Below, in pieces: positions 17,490 through 26,480 of a stretch of DNA of 64,000 bases. Both the position numbers and the translations under genes were made by a program. This DNA is from Anaerolineales bacterium (GTDB lineage Bacteria > Chloroflexota > Anaerolineae > Anaerolineales > UBA4823), in the NCBI GenBank assembly GCA_020060465.1, contig JAGVAD010000030.1, positions 1 to 64,000 of the forward strand, read 5' to 3'. The notes under the pieces are model-generated. The model was not told the DNA's origin and made no database searches. It saw nothing but the letters and a program-made list of their open reading frames with translations. Every line of letters starts with the position of its first letter. Position 1 is the first letter of the stretch.

Positions 17490-19739
17490 ATGACGACACA
17501 ATCAACCTCGCGCATCGGCATCTTGACCAGCGGAGGCGACGCTCAAGGAATGAACGCCGCCGTCCGCGCTGTGGTGCGGACTGCCCTGGACCGCGGCGTT
17601 GAAGTGTATGCCATCTTTGAAGGCTATGAAGGCTTGGTGCAAGGCAGCGATTTTATTCGTCCGATGGATTGGGATTCCGTCGGCGGCATCATTCATCGCG
17701 GGGGAACTATCATCGGCACCGCCCGCAGCGAAGCGTTCCGCACCCGCGCCGGCCGCTTGCAGGCAGCTCGTAATCTCATCGAAAGGGATATTGACAGTCT
17801 GGTGATTATTGGCGGCGATGGCAGCCTCACCGGCGCGAATATCTTCCGTCAGGAGTGGAGCGGGCTGATCGCGGAACTGGTGGAAAAAGGCGAAATCACC
17901 CCGGAGAAAGCCCAGGCGCATCCCCATCTGCGTATTGTTGGCCTTGTAGGCTCCATTGACAACGATATGTTCGGCACCGACATGACAATTGGAGCCGACT
18001 CTGCCTTGCATCGCATCACCGAGGCCATTGACGCAATCAGCAGCACCGCCGCCAGCCACCAAAGGACCTTTGTCGTTAAAGTGATGGGGCGCAACTGCGG
18101 TTACCTGGCGTTGATGGGCGGTCTGGCCACCGGCGCAGATTGGGTGTTGATCCCTGAAAATCCTCCAGCGGTGGATAACTGGCGGGAGGTGATGTGCGCC
18201 CGTCTGAAAGCCGGACGGCAGGCCGGGCGGCGCGACTCGATCGTCGTGATTGCTGAGGGCGCCCGCGACCGGTATGGCAATTACATTGGCAGCACCGAGG
18301 TGGCGAATACCCTGGAGAAAACCCTCGGCGAAGAAGTGCGTGTGACCGTGTTGGGGCATGTGCAGCGCGGCGGCGCACCCAGCGCGTTTGACCGCAACCT
18401 GGGCACCTTACTGGGTCACGCGGCTGTTGAAACTCTACTCTCCGCGGATCCATTGAGCGAACCTCAATTGATCGGTTTGCGCGGCAACCGCATCACCCAC
18501 TCGCCCCTGATGGAGTGCGTTGAAAAAACGCACGCTGTCGCTGAAGCAATCCAAAATCATGATTATGAAACAGCTATGAACCTGCGCGGCACCAGTTTTA
18601 TCGAAGCCTTTCAGACGCTGCTCACCATGTTGCGCGTATTGCCGCATCCGCCTCAGGAGGGGCAAAGACGTCTGCGCCTGGCAGTTATTCACGCCGGAGC
18701 GCCGGCGCCCGGAATGAACGCAGCGGTGCGCGCCGCGGTGCGCATTGGGATAGACCGAGGGCATATCATGTTGGGTGTGCGGAATGGTTTCCCCGGTCTG
18801 GCGGAGGGCGCAATCCAGGAAATGGATTGGATGAGCGTCAACGGCTGGGCATCGCGCGGCGGCTGCGAGCTGGGCACAAGCCGCCGCGTCCCATCCGGCG
18901 CAGATTTTTACGCCATCGCCCGCGCCATCGAGGATCACCAAATTGAAGGGATATTGATGATTGGGGGATGGGCAGGTTACGAAACCGCTTACCAGATTCT
19001 CACTTTGCGGGACAATTATCCTGCCTTCAATATCCCAATTGTATGTCTTCCCGCCTCCATCAACAATAATCTTCCTGGCTCAGATCTCAGCATCGGCGCG
19101 GATACCGCGTTGAACAACATTGTCGAAGCGGTGGACAAGATTAAAGATTCCGCTGTCGCTCTGAGGCGAGTCTTCGTGGTAGAAGTGATGGGACGTCATT
19201 GCGGATACCTGGCGCTGATGAGCGGCTTAAGCACCGGTGCAGAGCGCGTTTACCTACACGAAGAAGGTGTAACCCTCAAAGATTTGCAAGCCGATGTGGA
19301 GGCATTAAACTACGGCTTCAAACACGGTAAACGTTTAGGGTTGATGATCCGCAACGAGAACGCCAACGATGTCTATGATACGCCTTTTATGTGCAAGCTC
19401 TTTGAAGAAGAGGGTCGCGACCTGTACGACGTGCGTCAATCCATCCTCGGTCACTTGCAACAAGGCGGTAATCCTTCGCCCTTCGACCGCATCCAGGCGA
19501 CGCGTCTGGCAACGCGCTCTATCAATTATCTGATTGAACAGGTTGAATCCGGCAGCGGGCAAAGCGCGTTTATTGGGTTGCAAGGCAAAGAAATCAAATT
19601 CCATAATCTGGAAGACTTTCCTCGAATGGTGGACTTGAAATTTCAACGCCCGAAACAGCAATGGTGGATGGATTTACGACCGATTGCACGCCTTCTGGCT
19701 CAGCCGGGTCCCAAAAACCAGTTCGAAACACGCCAGTAA
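17490..19739 (+). CDS. pfkA: Tandem-domain ATP-type 6-phosphofructokinase
   Basis: 749 residues, twice the bacterial PfkA length, made of two homologous halves. The N-half (about 1-370) is catalytically complete: GGDGS at 108-112, GSIDND at 154-159 with the catalytic Asp, MGRNCGYLA and the substrate-binding HVQRGG. Gly follows Asp in GGDG and precedes Ser in GSIDND, as in ATP-dependent rather than PPi-dependent enzymes. In the C-half, the equivalent sites read GGWAG (492-496) and ASINNN (522-527), so the nucleotide-binding and catalytic acidic residues are gone, while MGRHCGYLA and HLQQGG persist. This matches a catalytic half joined to a regulatory half, like the architecture of eukaryotic PFK. 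It converts fructose 6-phosphate to fructose 1,6-bisphosphate. It is monocistronic or heads the following protease gene. Confidence 0.93.
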   Translation: MTTQSTSRIGILTSGGDAQGMNAAVRAVVRTALDRGVEVYAIFEGYEGLVQGSDFIRPMDWDSVGGIIHRGGTIIGTARSEAFRTRAGRLQAARNLIERDIDSLVIIGGDGSLTGANIFRQEWSGLIAELVEKGEITPEKAQAHPHLRIVGLVGSIDNDMFGTDMTIGADSALHRITEAIDAISSTAASHQRTFVVKVMGRNCGYLALMGGLATGADWVLIPENPPAVDNWREVMCARLKAGRQAGRRDSIVVIAEGARDRYGNYIGSTEVANTLEKTLGEEVRVTVLGHVQRGGAPSAFDRNLGTLLGHAAVETLLSADPLSEPQLIGLRGNRITHSPLMECVEKTHAVAEAIQNHDYETAMNLRGTSFIEAFQTLLTMLRVLPHPPQEGQRRLRLAVIHAGAPAPGMNAAVRAAVRIGIDRGHIMLGVRNGFPGLAEGAIQEMDWMSVNGWASRGGCELGTSRRVPSGADFYAIARAIEDHQIEGILMIGGWAGYETAYQILTLRDNYPAFNIPIVCLPASINNNLPGSDLSIGADTALNNIVEAVDKIKDSAVALRRVFVVEVMGRHCGYLALMSGLSTGAERVYLHEEGVTLKDLQADVEALNYGFKHGKRLGLMIRNENANDVYDTPFMCKLFEEEGRDLYDVRQSILGHLQQGGNPSPFDRIQATRLATRSINYLIEQVESGSGQSAFIGLQGKEIKFHNLEDFPRMVDLKFQRPKQQWWMDLRPIARLLAQPGPKNQFETRQ

Positions 19740-19796
19740 TGTGTACAATGGTCTTCGCGTGGAACCCACCTGAAGTTATTCCCGTCTAATCATACA

Positions 19797-20954
19797 ATGC
19801 GCCTCGTTCGAAAGACTGTTTTCGCCTTATTGATTCTTACGCTGGCAGCCGGTTCATTTGGCGCCGGTTATGTGTTCCGCTGGCGGCAAACACAAACGCG
19901 TTTGCCTCTTCTGGAGGAGGCTTATCAATTGCTCGCTGAGCATGGCCTCAAACCACTCCCTGCTGCGCCCGCCATGGAATATGGCATGATTCGCGGAATG
20001 CTTCAAGCCTATGATGATCCTTACACGACATTCCTCGAGCCGCCTCAAAACGAATTGGAAGGGAACCGTTTGGAAGGTCGCTATGGCGGCATTGGCGCCG
20101 ATCTTGAGCAGGGCAGCGATGGTTTTTGGAGGTTGTTTCCCTTTCCAGACGGTCCCGCTCGAAAAGCCGGGGTGCTCGAAGGAGATCGCCTGCTGGCAGT
20201 GGATGACCTACAGTTAACGCCCGAAACACCAGCCGACACTGTGCAAGCCGCCCTGCGCGGTCCAGTCGGAGAGAAGGCGCGCCTTGAGATAGGCCGTCCG
20301 CCCGAATTCGCCCCCTTCGAGGTCATTGTTGAGTTTGCTGAATATCCCTTACCTTCTGTGACCTGGCGGCTGGCTACCGATGAACCACGCCTGGGTATCG
20401 CAAAAGTCAATCTGATCGCCGCCAGCACCGCAGAAGAAATTTTACACGCAATGCAGGATTTGACGCAACGCGGCGCAGTCTTTTATATCCTGGACTTGCG
20501 CGATAACCCAGGCGGTTTGCTGGACGCTGGTGTCAATATCGCCAGATTGTTCTTGAAAGAGGGGATTGTGATGGAACAACAATACCGCGGCCAGGAGGTT
20601 CGCACTTATAGGGTAGAAAAACCTGGCCCTCTATCCGAAATCCCCTTAGCCGTGCTGATCAACCACGGCAGCGCCAGCGCAGCCGAAATTACCGCCGGCG
20701 CCTTAAAAGCTCAACACCGCGCTCCGTTGATTGGCGCGCCGAGCTATGGCAAAGATTCCATTCAACTGGTATTCACCTTGCAGGACGGCTCCAGCTTGCA
20801 TGTCACCTCCGCCCGCTGGTGGATTCCTGGGCTGCAACCCCCAATCGGCGAAGGTGGACTGCAGCCTGATATTCTTATCTCGGAGGAAGAGCTTCAGACG
20901 GGAGCAGATCCGTTTATGCAAGCCGCCCTGAGCTATTTCTTGAATACTCCTTAG
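19797..20954 (+). CDS. S41 C-terminal-processing peptidase (CtpA-like)
   Basis: 385 residues. An N-terminal membrane anchor or signal covers residues 7-27. A short Ctp N-domain (YDDPYTTFLEPPQ) precedes a PDZ domain at about 90-175 (GGIGADLEQ ... PARKAGVLEGDRLLAVDD). The S41 core follows, with FYILDLRDNPGGLLDAGVNIARLF, the Ser-Lys dyad Ser294 (NHGSASAAE) and Lys319 (SYGKDS). The 25-residue spacing is the same as in plant D1 processing protease. It would cleave proteins at C-terminal tails in the cell envelope. There is no clear Shine-Dalgarno; the start ATG at 19797 gives an intact signal peptide. The LCP gene begins 6 bp after it, so the two are probably co-transcribed. Confidence 0.92.
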   Translation: MRLVRKTVFALLILTLAAGSFGAGYVFRWRQTQTRLPLLEEAYQLLAEHGLKPLPAAPAMEYGMIRGMLQAYDDPYTTFLEPPQNELEGNRLEGRYGGIGADLEQGSDGFWRLFPFPDGPARKAGVLEGDRLLAVDDLQLTPETPADTVQAALRGPVGEKARLEIGRPPEFAPFEVIVEFAEYPLPSVTWRLATDEPRLGIAKVNLIAASTAEEILHAMQDLTQRGAVFYILDLRDNPGGLLDAGVNIARLFLKEGIVMEQQYRGQEVRTYRVEKPGPLSEIPLAVLINHGSASAAEITAGALKAQHRAPLIGAPSYGKDSIQLVFTLQDGSSLHVTSARWWIPGLQPPIGEGGLQPDILISEEELQTGADPFMQAALSYFLNTP

Positions 20955-20960
20955 AAACTT

Positions 20961-22046
20961 ATGTTTTCCAAATCCAATCCATCCGATCAAACACAACCCA
21001 GTCGCCCCAGGCCGCCAACGCCTGGAGGAACGTTTCCCCATGCGCCAAATAATCTACCACCAGGAGGCCAGCCGACGTTCCAGCAGCCGTTGCGCCCGCC
21101 ATCTCCACCAGCACCTGCGGGCGGAACGTATGTTCCACAACCACCACCTCCTCAACCCTCTCGTCCTGCGCCTGTTAAATACCCGGCAAGGCGTCAACGA
21201 ATCCAGCCAAAACACCGCAGCCCCATCAGCCCCGGTTGTATCCTGCCGCTACTGGCGTTGATCGCCTTGCTTCTGCCTGTTGGGATGTATTTGCTCGCGC
21301 CGGCGCGCACCAACCTCCTGTTGATTGGCATTGATTATGTAGATCCCGGCAGCAGCCTGGCGCGCAGCGATACGATTATGCTGGCCACCATTGTCCCGCT
21401 AAAACCATATATCGGGCTACTCTCCATCCCGCGTGATTTATGGGTAACCATCCCCGGCTATGGCGAAAACCGCATCAACACGGCGCACTTTTTCGCAGAA
21501 GGAGAGAAACCCGGCAGCGGGCCGCAAGCTCTGCGGAAAACCATTGCCTTGAACTTCGGCGTTGACGCACCTTATTACGTGCGGATTCGTTTCGAAGGCT
21601 TTCGCGAAATCGTAGATGCTATGGGAGGAGTGGATATTGTTCTCAACGAAACCACCGCCGGCTACCCGCCAGGAAAACACCATCTCAACGGACAGAAAGC
21701 ATTGGCATTCGTACGACATCGCGCCGATTCGGACGACTTCTTTCGCATGGCGCATGGGCAATTGATGATCAAGGCCCTATTCAAAAACCTGCTCAGCCCC
21801 ACGAAATGGCCGCGTCTGCCCGCGGTTCTCCGCGCATTCTTTCATTCGGTTGACACGAACCTTCCTGTTTGGCTGTGGCCGCGCATTGGATTTGCCCTTC
21901 TGCGCGCCGGCCCGGATGGAATAGACAGTCACGTTATCAGTCGTGAGATGACCACTCCTTTTATAACCTCAGAAGGCGCTAACGTACTGGCTCCCAAATG
22001 GCCGCAGATACATCAACTGGTTCAACAGATTTTCCAAAATTATTGA
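20961..22046 (+). CDS. LytR-CpsA-Psr (LCP) family glycopolymer ligase
   Basis: 361 residues. About 85 N-terminal residues are Pro-rich and predicted cytoplasmic, followed by one membrane helix (about 92-112) and an extracellular LCP domain. LCP signatures visible are NLLLIGIDY, ARSDTIMLATIVP, GLLSIPRDLWV, RINTAHFF, YYVRIRFEGFREIVDAMGGVDIVLNE and the HLNGQKALAFVRHR block with its conserved Arg residues. LCP enzymes transfer lipid-linked polymers to the wall or to proteins, which could connect with the glycan locus at 7-17 kb. The domain order is typical, although the Pro-rich tail is long. Confidence 0.9.
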   Translation: MFSKSNPSDQTQPSRPRPPTPGGTFPHAPNNLPPGGQPTFQQPLRPPSPPAPAGGTYVPQPPPPQPSRPAPVKYPARRQRIQPKHRSPISPGCILPLLALIALLLPVGMYLLAPARTNLLLIGIDYVDPGSSLARSDTIMLATIVPLKPYIGLLSIPRDLWVTIPGYGENRINTAHFFAEGEKPGSGPQALRKTIALNFGVDAPYYVRIRFEGFREIVDAMGGVDIVLNETTAGYPPGKHHLNGQKALAFVRHRADSDDFFRMAHGQLMIKALFKNLLSPTKWPRLPAVLRAFFHSVDTNLPVWLWPRIGFALLRAGPDGIDSHVISREMTTPFITSEGANVLAPKWPQIHQLVQQIFQNY

Positions 22047-22123
22047 TATTCACCACTAGCAACAAAATTCGATCTCTCGAAATTATTGCGCGGCGCGTCA
22101 TTACGTATGTTAAAATAAGACGA

Positions 22124-22588
22124 ATGGAATCGAACATTAAGGTTGTTGCAACCAATCGAAAAGCCAGCCACGAGTATTTTCTTTTGGAGCGACTCGAAGC
22201 CGGCATTGCGCTGCAAGGCAGCGAAATTAAATCCATCCGTGCAGGGCAGATCAGTCTGGCAGAGGCTTATGTGCGAGTAGATGGGCGCGAAGCCTGGTTG
22301 GAGGATGCGCATATCGCCCCTTATGAACAGGCCGGGCGTTATAACCATGAACCACGCCGCCCGCGACGTTTGTTACTGCATCGCAAAGAGATCCGCCAGC
22401 TCTGGGATCAGGTGCGGCAAAAGGGCGTCACCATCGTACCCGTGCGCGTCTATTTGAAAAACGGACGGGCAAAGGTCGAAATTGCAGTAGCGAAAGGCAA
22501 AAAACTATATGATAAACGGGAAGCCATCGCGAAACGGGATGTCCAGCGTGAAATGGAAAGAGAATTTCAGCGGCGAGCGGATCGCTAA
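22124..22588 (+). CDS. smpB: SsrA-binding protein SmpB
   Basis: 154 residues covering the full family: NRKASHEYFLLERLEAGIALQGSEIKSIR at the N-terminus, WLEDAHIAPYEQAG, RRLLLHRKEI and the basic C-tail GKKLYDKREAIAKRD. SmpB binds tmRNA and delivers it to stalled ribosomes. The open frame continues 126 bp upstream, but ATG 22124 starts exactly at the conserved N-terminus. No ssrA gene is visible in the window. A terminator follows at 22652. Confidence 0.96.
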   Translation: MESNIKVVATNRKASHEYFLLERLEAGIALQGSEIKSIRAGQISLAEAYVRVDGREAWLEDAHIAPYEQAGRYNHEPRRPRRLLLHRKEIRQLWDQVRQKGVTIVPVRVYLKNGRAKVEIAVAKGKKLYDKREAIAKRDVQREMEREFQRRADR

Positions 22589-22651
22589 TTCGGACGGCTC
22601 CACACCGTTTCGGCAGAAAGGAGCCTCCATAATATCTGTTTGCGTTTCTGG

Positions 22652-22679
22652 GCAATCCACAACGGATTGCTCGCTTTTT
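22652..22679 (+). terminator. Rho-independent terminator after smpB
   Basis: GCAATCC-ACAAC-GGATTGC stem-loop followed by TCGCTTTTT, 64 bp past the smpB stop and 30 bp before the next gene. Confidence 0.75.
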
Positions 22680-22709
22680 CAACTATAGACGTCGCAATGG
22701 AGAAAGATC

Positions 22710-23417
22710 ATGTTAGGCAATGATCTTTTGGCGCTGACGCTCACATTTGCAACCTCACTGGTTTGGCTGCGTCTGAACGACTTTTTCGCCCACCGTGGCT
22801 GGGTTAACAGCGCCCTTAGCCGCAAAATCATCCATATCGGCACAGGACCGCTGTTCGTCCTGTGTTGGTTGCTTTTCCACAACCTGCCAGCTTCGCGTTT
22901 CCTGGCAGCTCTGGTTCCTCTCGCCATCACCCTGCAATTCGTTTTCGTCGGTCTGGGGATCATCCAGGATCAAGCAGCGGTGGCTGCCATGTCACGGACT
23001 GGGGATCGGCGGGAAATTTTACGCGGCCCCTTGTACTATGGCATTGTATTCGTCGTGCTGACCATTCTCTATTGGCGCAATTCGCCCATTGGCATCGTCG
23101 CCCTGATGCTGGTTTGTGGTGGAGATGGTTTGGCGGATATTTTGGGCCGTCGCTTTGGCATCAGAAAGCTTCCCTGGAGCTCCCAAAAAACCTGGATGGG
23201 AAGTCTGGGATTTTTCATCGGTGGGTTTGTCCTCACAACAATCGTCATCGAAGTGTTTGTACTGGCTAGGGTCTTCCCGGCGCCGATTACAGACTATCTT
23301 ATTCCCATCGGCGCGATCACCCTGATTGTCGCTTTCGTTGAGGCGATTTCTCCACCGGATATAGACAACCTCACCATAGCCCTTACAGCGGCATTGTTGG
23401 GACATTTTTGGTGGTAA
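22710..23417 (+). CDS. Phytol/dolichol-kinase-like membrane protein
   Basis: 235 residues with six or seven predicted membrane helices. The hallmark motifs of the VTE5/SEC59 (CTP-dependent polyprenol kinase) group are present: SRKIIHIGTG near residue 37, a GGDGLADILGRRFG loop near 139 and KTWMGSLGFFIGG near 161. Members phosphorylate phytol, farnesol or dolichol-type alcohols in the membrane. In this organism it may salvage prenyl alcohols or recycle polyprenol. The substrate cannot be decided from sequence. The last codons overlap the upstream extension of the next frame but not its true start. Confidence 0.82.
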   Translation: MLGNDLLALTLTFATSLVWLRLNDFFAHRGWVNSALSRKIIHIGTGPLFVLCWLLFHNLPASRFLAALVPLAITLQFVFVGLGIIQDQAAVAAMSRTGDRREILRGPLYYGIVFVVLTILYWRNSPIGIVALMLVCGGDGLADILGRRFGIRKLPWSSQKTWMGSLGFFIGGFVLTTIVIEVFVLARVFPAPITDYLIPIGAITLIVAFVEAISPPDIDNLTIALTAALLGHFWW

Positions 23418-23530
23418 CGATAGCCCAATTTATGCGCCCATATCAGAATTTGACGCCTGCTAAAGATTATGATAAACTCTGTCCTGTTCTAAGAAGTCGT
23501 TATTCAAACCCTTACAGAGAGGTGAACATC

Positions 23531-23920
23531 ATGTTGGCAGATCAAACTCAAACAGAATTGATTACATTAACTCCTGCGGCTGTAGAAGCGGTGCGCGATT
23601 TGTTGCAAAAACGCAATCTGGAAGGATATGCGTTGCGGGTATTTGTATCCGGCGGCGGTTGCTCTGGTTTTCAATATGGCATGGCATTAGAAGGTAACAT
23701 TCGCGAACAGGATCTGACCGCAGAATTTGACGGCGTAAAAGTAGTGGTGGACGAAATCTCAATTGACTATTTGCGCGGCGCGACGGTGGATTATATTGAG
23801 AGCGTGATGGGCAGCGGGTTTAAAATCGAGAATCCCAATGCAGTTGCTTCCTGCGGCTGCGGTAGCTCATTCCGCACCAAAGATTCTTCCGCAAGCGAGG
23901 GCGGTTGCAATTGTCATTGA
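23531..23920 (+). CDS. HesB/IscA-type iron-sulfur cluster carrier
   Basis: 129 residues of the A-type carrier family: LTPAAVEAVRDLLQKR, then Cys44 in FVSGGGCSGFQYG and the paired Cys108/Cys110 in ASCGCGSSF. A GAGAGG ribosome site precedes ATG 23531; an upstream in-frame extension back to 23408 has no family homology. A short C-terminal tail ends GGCNCH, adding two extra cysteines not usual in IscA/ErpA. It probably delivers [4Fe-4S] or [2Fe-2S] clusters to the many Fe-S enzymes of this genome, including the Hdr/Mvh complex encoded 5 kb away. Confidence 0.93.
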   Translation: MLADQTQTELITLTPAAVEAVRDLLQKRNLEGYALRVFVSGGGCSGFQYGMALEGNIREQDLTAEFDGVKVVVDEISIDYLRGATVDYIESVMGSGFKIENPNAVASCGCGSSFRTKDSSASEGGCNCH

Positions 23921-23995
23921 TGATCCTGACAACAGGGGGCGACTAAAAGGAATAGTAACAATTGATTATTTCCTGGCGACCTGGCAGTTTGCAAA

Positions 23996-24090
23996 ATGTC
24001 ATTGCGAAGGAGCGCAGCGACTGAAGCAATCCCCTGCCAAAGTCGTTCTCTAGTTGCCGGAAGATTGCTTCCGGGCAAGAAACACGAGAC
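23996..24090. repeat. Intergenic repeat-like sequence (CATTGCGAAGGAGCGCAGCGA type)
   Basis: The 232-bp spacer after the IscA-like gene contains TCATTGCGAAGGAGCGCAGC followed by GACTGAAGCAATC and ATTGCTTCCGGG. Similar CATTGCGAGGAGCGCAGCGA strings are dispersed intergenic repeats in many bacterial genomes. Only one copy is seen in this window, so the repeat status is an inference. Confidence 0.4.
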
Positions 24091-24152
24091 CATTATTCAG
24101 CCGTTTCGTGCTTCTTTATTATTGCGCGAAAATAATCGCGATAAATCCCCGT

Positions 24153-24824
24153 TCAACGGCCACTCAAGAACGAAATCAGCATACCAACAATCCCAACAAT
24201 CGCCAGACCGATAATAATCAACCCCATCGGCACTCGGCCTGAGGAAGCAATGGGAGCATCCGCTGGCAAGGTTGGGGTGACAAAAGACGCTGGCTCAGTA
24301 AACGTAGGCAATCGAGTTGGTGGAATCTCCACCAAAAACTGCGCGGCCAGGGTTGGATCAATCGTGGCTGTGATCTGTCGAGTAGGAGTAGGCGGCGGCT
24401 CCACCACCGGTAAATTACCCTTGACCAGCACCAGATCGCTATACACCCAGGCGACCCCACCGGGAACACCGGGATAGGCTACCTGGATCCAATCGCCGCC
24501 AGGGGAGCGGCCTAAAGCCGGCGCTTGTTGCCCGGAAACCAATATCCCCACAATTTCATACGCAACCGTCGAAGGCCCTGCACGTAGATTAACATAACCT
24601 TGTTCATTATCAAGGACGGTGATGATTGCCCTGACCGGCGTACCCGTAACCGTGGGTATTGATCCGGTGGGTATTTGCGCTGGATCGCTTGCATAACCGG
24701 TCATCGGCAACCACAACAAAGCCATTGCAGTGACTATGGCTACGACAAGCGCTAACCGTTTTTGGGAAGACCATTGCATCATTAACATGTGAATATCCAA
24801 AAATTTGATCATCTTTCGAAACAA
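24153..24824 (-). CDS. Membrane-anchored bacterial SH3-domain protein
   Basis: Up to 223 residues. The N-terminus holds a hydrophobic signal or anchor (LALVVAIVTAMALLWLPM). A bacterial SH3 domain follows at about 70-135 (GYVNLRAGPSTVAYEIVGILVSGQ and DWIQVAYPGVPGGVAWVYSDLV), then a Pro/Thr-rich linker and a second membrane helix near the C-terminus (PMGLIIIGLAIVGIVGMLISFL). The frame opens with TTG at 24824; internal ATGs at residues 13-16 give a more conventional signal peptide, so the start is uncertain. The function is probably binding of cell-wall or glycan ligands outside the membrane. It is divergently arranged with the zinc-ribbon gene. Confidence 0.75.
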   Translation of the reverse strand: MFRKMIKFLDIHMLMMQWSSQKRLALVVAIVTAMALLWLPMTGYASDPAQIPTGSIPTVTGTPVRAIITVLDNEQGYVNLRAGPSTVAYEIVGILVSGQQAPALGRSPGGDWIQVAYPGVPGGVAWVYSDLVLVKGNLPVVEPPPTPTRQITATIDPTLAAQFLVEIPPTRLPTFTEPASFVTPTLPADAPIASSGRVPMGLIIIGLAIVGIVGMLISFLSGR

Positions 24825-24867
24825 CAGCGATTATAATCTACTCAACCAGCAGTATGAGGCGTAAGCA

Positions 24868-25455
24868 ATGACGGAACAGCGCATTTTTCATGGAGAAATC
24901 AGCCCTGGAGACATCGCCCGGGCGTTATATGCCGAATTCCATCGCGGAAATTATCAGGTTCAGCAATTCGGCGACTCGGAAGAAGTGGCAGTACAAATTG
25001 CCAGCCGCCAGTTCACTCGATCTGGCGGAAAAACCGCCTTGACCATCGCGCTGCGTAAAGTGGAAGATGGCGTGGCGGTCCAAATTGGAGAGCAAAACTG
25101 GCTTGGCGTAGCCGCCAGCCTTGGCCAGACGGTGCTGGAAACCATGCGCAACCCATGGGGGCTATTAGGACGATTGGACGACCTGGCACAGGATGTTGAA
25201 AGTTTACAGCTCACCGATAAAGTCTGGATGACCATCGAAAACGTTGCTCGCGGCATGGGAGCAACCTTCGAGATCTCGGAAAGACTGCGCCGATTGGTCT
25301 GCGAATATTGCCTGACGGCCAATCCGGTTGGAGAAGCCTCCTGCCTGGCTTGCGGCGCCCCATTAGGGCGCGTCCAACCGCGCACATGCAAAAACTGCGG
25401 TTTCGTAATCCGCTCAAACGAAAGCATTTGCCCGAATTGCAGTCGCCCATTATAG
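24868..25455 (+). CDS. Double zinc-ribbon protein of unknown function
   Basis: 195 residues. The first 140 are an uncharacterised domain, with an FHRGNYQVQQFGDSEEVAVQIASR segment and an amphipathic GQTVLETMRNPWGLLGRLDDLAQ helix. The C-terminus has two zinc ribbons: CEYCLTANPVGEASCLACG and CKNCGFVIRSNESICPNC. No catalytic motif is recognised. Proteins of this shape in Chloroflexota are annotated only as zinc-ribbon domain proteins. It stands alone, 43 bp from the divergent SH3 gene. Confidence 0.75.
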   Translation: MTEQRIFHGEISPGDIARALYAEFHRGNYQVQQFGDSEEVAVQIASRQFTRSGGKTALTIALRKVEDGVAVQIGEQNWLGVAASLGQTVLETMRNPWGLLGRLDDLAQDVESLQLTDKVWMTIENVARGMGATFEISERLRRLVCEYCLTANPVGEASCLACGAPLGRVQPRTCKNCGFVIRSNESICPNCSRPL

Positions 25456-25462
25456 TCTCCCT

Positions 25463-25630
25463 CTTGAGCGTTGGTGATTGAATCTCAGCATGGGGTTGTC
25501 AAGAACAACAATTCGCCCCAAAAGATGAAAATGTCGCCACCGCGCTCACAGAGAGTTTATTTTCAAAGCAGGCCTGGAGTACACGGAGATTTTTTTAACC
25601 CTTCTCTGTGCGCTCTGTGGCTTAGTTACA
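25463..25630 (+). repeat. Dispersed intergenic repeat, copy A
   Basis: GAGCGTTGGTGATTGAATCT, then GTTGTCAAGAACAACAATTCGCC, AAAAGATGAAAATGTCGCCA and CTCACAGAG align with two other spacers in the window (copies B and C). The tail TTCTCTGTGCGCTCTGTGGC at 25602-25622 matches the CTCTGTG-rich part of copy C. No reading frame is convincing in this 329-bp spacer. Confidence 0.6.
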
Positions 25631-25741
25631 AATCCTATCGTTCCTCAACACCGAATAGGGAGACGGTCCTATAATAAAAGCCGCACAAAATGACGCCCGG
25701 CGCGCTTCGAGAAACTCTGCACCGCCTGAAGCATCAGAATC

Positions 25742-25770
25742 AAAAAAAAACCCCTGGCAAAAGTCAGGGG
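25742..25770 (-). terminator. Rho-independent terminator of the HEAT-like gene
   Basis: The minus strand shows CCCCTGAC-TTTT-GCCAGGGG (one G-T pair) followed by nine T residues, 15 bp beyond the stop of the minus-strand gene. Confidence 0.92.
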
Positions 25771-25784
25771 CAAACTTCATTTGC

Positions 25785-26471
25785 TCATAAGGCGGTCAGG
25801 TTTTCCAGGGCGCTGCGGATCATAGGCAGCAGGCTACACTCATCGTCCTGGATCGATTCGCCGTACTCTTCTCTCCCATTGCGCCGCTGCGTCAGGCGCG
25901 CTTCCAAACGCTCCAACACGGGTAAAGCATCCAAATAGCCCATGCGATCAATAAAGTGGATCGCCTGTTTACGTATGGAAAGCGGCGTATGACGATCTGC
26001 CAGGATTTCGGCCAAATGTTCGCCAGCATATGAGCAATGCTCCAGCAAGCTGGCTACTTTAGCCTCGGCAGAGTGGTCAAAATCAACCACTTGTAGCAAA
26101 CTATATATCTGCCGGGTGCGCATTTGGGAGAGGTAATACGTCAGCCCTGGATATACATTCAACTCCTGGGAAACGCTGTTTCCATTGACGGCGAAAACCG
26201 AAGATAATGCATCTACGATGCGAGTGCGCAGCTCAATATCTGGTTCGTTCAGGCGGGTGTACAACAAATAAGCGATCAGTGGATAATATCGCACTGCATC
26301 GCTCTCTACCAGACGCTTTAATCCAAAAGATCTGATCTCCAGATCCGGAGATGTCAATGCTTCTGCTGCGTCCCAAACTTCTGGTAAGAATTCAACTTTG
26401 CCTGGCTTCGATCTATCCAGGCCTATCAGGTCGGTCTGTTGAATATTTACCGTAAATGGGTCGTCGTCCAT
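25785..26471 (-). CDS. HEAT/ARM-like helical protein of unknown function
   Basis: 228 residues, entirely helical by inspection, with repeat-like units such as EALTSPDLEIRSFGLKRLVES, LNEPDIELRTRIVDALSSVF and LADRHTPLSIRKQAIHFIDR that resemble HEAT repeats. No catalytic motif, signal peptide or membrane segment is seen. The frame opens with GTG at 26483, but ATG 26471 is preferred because GAGGTG lies at the right distance. That ribosome site is paired with CACCTC in a 6-bp hairpin. A scaffold or adaptor role is likely but unproven. Confidence 0.7.
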   Translation of the reverse strand: MDDDPFTVNIQQTDLIGLDRSKPGKVEFLPEVWDAAEALTSPDLEIRSFGLKRLVESDAVRYYPLIAYLLYTRLNEPDIELRTRIVDALSSVFAVNGNSVSQELNVYPGLTYYLSQMRTRQIYSLLQVVDFDHSAEAKVASLLEHCSYAGEHLAEILADRHTPLSIRKQAIHFIDRMGYLDALPVLERLEARLTQRRNGREEYGESIQDDECSLLPMIRSALENLTAL

Positions 26472-26480
26472 AGATTGATT

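Noticed and set aside
22086-22116. Promoter of smpB (TTGCGC ... TAAAAT)
   Set aside because: The 19-nt spacer and weak -35 make this no better than chance; smpB may be co-transcribed with the LCP gene.
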